Assembly: GCF_003602095.1 (NCBI RefSeq)
Contig: NZ_RAHH01000010.1
Location: forward strand, 124,001 to 188,000
Direction of reading: 5' to 3'
From: Rahnella woolbedingensis
GTDB taxonomy: Bacteria > Pseudomonadota > Gammaproteobacteria > Enterobacterales > Enterobacteriaceae
DNA: 64,000 bases
Position numbers and translations under genes: made by a program. The notes below the pieces were generated by a model. That model searched no databases. It had not been told where the DNA came from and saw only the letters and a list, made by a program, of their open reading frames with translations. Positions within the stretch are counted from its first letter, which is position 1. The number at the start of each line of letters is the position of its first letter. This document shows, in pieces, positions 63,167-64,000 of this stretch.

Positions 63167-64000
63167 ATGTCTGAAAGTTCTGTAAAAAATATCACCACCC
63201 CCACGCGTGAAAGCTGGTTGCAGCGACGCTTTCATTTGCATCAGCGCCAGACCAGAGTGAAAACCGAATGTCTGGCAGGGATCACCGGATTTCTCGCCGC
63301 CGCGTATTTGCTGGTGGTGATCCCCGGTTTGCTGGCGGTAAGCGGGATGGACAAAGGTGCGGTGACAACCGGTGTGATCCTGGTGTTTGTTCTGGGTTCA
63401 CTATTAATGGCGTTCTACGCTAACCTGCCGTTTATGGTCGGCCCTGGCATCGGCGGTTCCGTGCTGGTCGGCATCACGCTGGCGGGTGACGGCATCACCT
63501 GGCCCATCGCATTAGGTATTGCCTGCTGGTCGGGCATCTTATTCTTCGTGATGACCGTTTTTGGTCTGCGGGAAGTCGTCACCCGTTCCGTTCCGCAGTC
63601 CATCAAACTCGGGCTGACGGCATCAATTGGTATTTTCGTTGCCCTGCTCGGTTTTCGTAACGCCGGACTGGTAATGGCTAATGCCAAAACACATGCCCTG
63701 GCTTTAGGTGACTTTACCGCACCGGGTGCGCTGATTGCGCTGCTGGGCTTACTGATTGCCGTGGGATTACAGGCACGCAAAGTACCGGGAGCCATTCTCT
63801 GGGCCATTTTGCTGGCGACGGTGGCCGGTATCCCGTTCGGCGTGACCCATCTGCCCGATCAATGGATTTCCCTGCCCCACTCGATGGCTCCGCTGTTTGG
63901 CAAAGTCGATTTGATTGGCGCGATCAATATCGCTTTCCTGCCGTTCCTGTTCATTTTCTTTGCGTCAGAATTCTTCTCGACAATGGGCACAACTCTGGCC
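63167..64000 (+). CDS. NCS2-family purine permease, AzgA type (partial)
   Basis: An ATG preceded by CAGGGGAA opens a frame that runs off the window after 278 codons. The sequence MSESSVKNITTPTRESWLQR is followed by FHLHQRQTRVKTECLAGITGFLA and strongly hydrophobic helices. The TM3-like block ANLPFMVGPGIGGSVLVGITLAG and SVPQSIKLGLTASIGIFVALLGFRNAGLV are typical of the AzgA-like branch of NCS2 (AdeP/PurP, GhxP/GhxQ), which import adenine or guanine/hypoxanthine with protons. Cotranscription with ade suggests adenine as substrate. The C-terminal half is missing. Confidence 0.88.
   Translation, partial: MSESSVKNITTPTRESWLQRRFHLHQRQTRVKTECLAGITGFLAAAYLLVVIPGLLAVSGMDKGAVTTGVILVFVLGSLLMAFYANLPFMVGPGIGGSVLVGITLAGDGITWPIALGIACWSGILFFVMTVFGLREVVTRSVPQSIKLGLTASIGIFVALLGFRNAGLVMANAKTHALALGDFTAPGALIALLGLLIAVGLQARKVPGAILWAILLATVAGIPFGVTHLPDQWISLPHSMAPLFGKVDLIGAINIAFLPFLFIFFASEFFSTMGTTLA

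Overview
The window is a chromosomal segment of a gammaproteobacterium of the order Enterobacterales. The gene order follows the Escherichia coli 11-13 min region (cysS-ppiB-lpxH-purEK; ybbP-ybbA-tesA-ybbO-cnoX; qmcA-ybbJ-cueR; copA-ybaP-chiX-ybaK-fsr-ybaL-gsk-hemH-adk-htpG-recR-ybaB-dnaX-apt-ybaN-priC-rsmS-mscK-acrRAB-tomB-hha). The additions point to the Yersiniaceae, most like Rahnella or a near relative: miaE, an ERIC repeat, type-B ribosomal proteins, malS next to dnaX, and an adenine deaminase/permease pair. The genus is an inference from gene order; no database search was done.

Layout. 1-2.6 kb: the end of an MgtE magnesium transporter and a MASE1-PAS-PAS-GGDEF diguanylate cyclase. 2.6-9 kb: alkA, cysS, ppiB, lpxH, an ERIC element that forms the end of miaE, and purEK with a PurR box. 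9-14.6 kb: ybbPA, tesA, ybbO, cnoX. 15-21 kb: a 2024-residue autotransporter with an S6-type serine protease domain and a long (xPV)n linker, standing where E. coli has fetAB. 21-27.5 kb: qmcA-ybbJ, cueR, an orphan molybdate/tungstate-type binding protein and permease, and copA with its CueR promoter and a programmed frameshift signal. 27.6-33.7 kb: ybaP, the sRNA ChiX (minus strand), ybaK, fsr, ybaL, a second diguanylate cyclase. 33.8-42.2 kb: gsk, hemH, adk, htpG (sigma-32 promoter), recR, ybaB, dnaX (frameshift signal). 42.5-44.5 kb: malS with a MalT-type promoter. 44.6-55.4 kb: apt, ybaN, priC, rsmS, mscK, acrR-acrAB with the AcrR palindrome. 55.5-58.7 kb: a zinc-starvation island of zinc-free L31 and L36 paralogues and a metal ABC operon headed by an unreported 35-residue membrane peptide, each behind a Zur-like box. 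58.9-60.2 kb: an unknown small protein, tomB-hha. 60.2-64 kb: a LysR regulator, adenine deaminase and an NCS2 purine permease cut by the window end.

Most of the window is conserved housekeeping DNA. The least routine parts are the autotransporter, the orphan ABC pair splitting cueR from copA, the Zur-linked operon with its small leader peptide, the unknown gene beside tomB-hha, and two recoding signals whose RNA structures can be read directly from the bases. All terminator, promoter and operator calls rest on reading the sequence by eye and on remembered consensus sequences.
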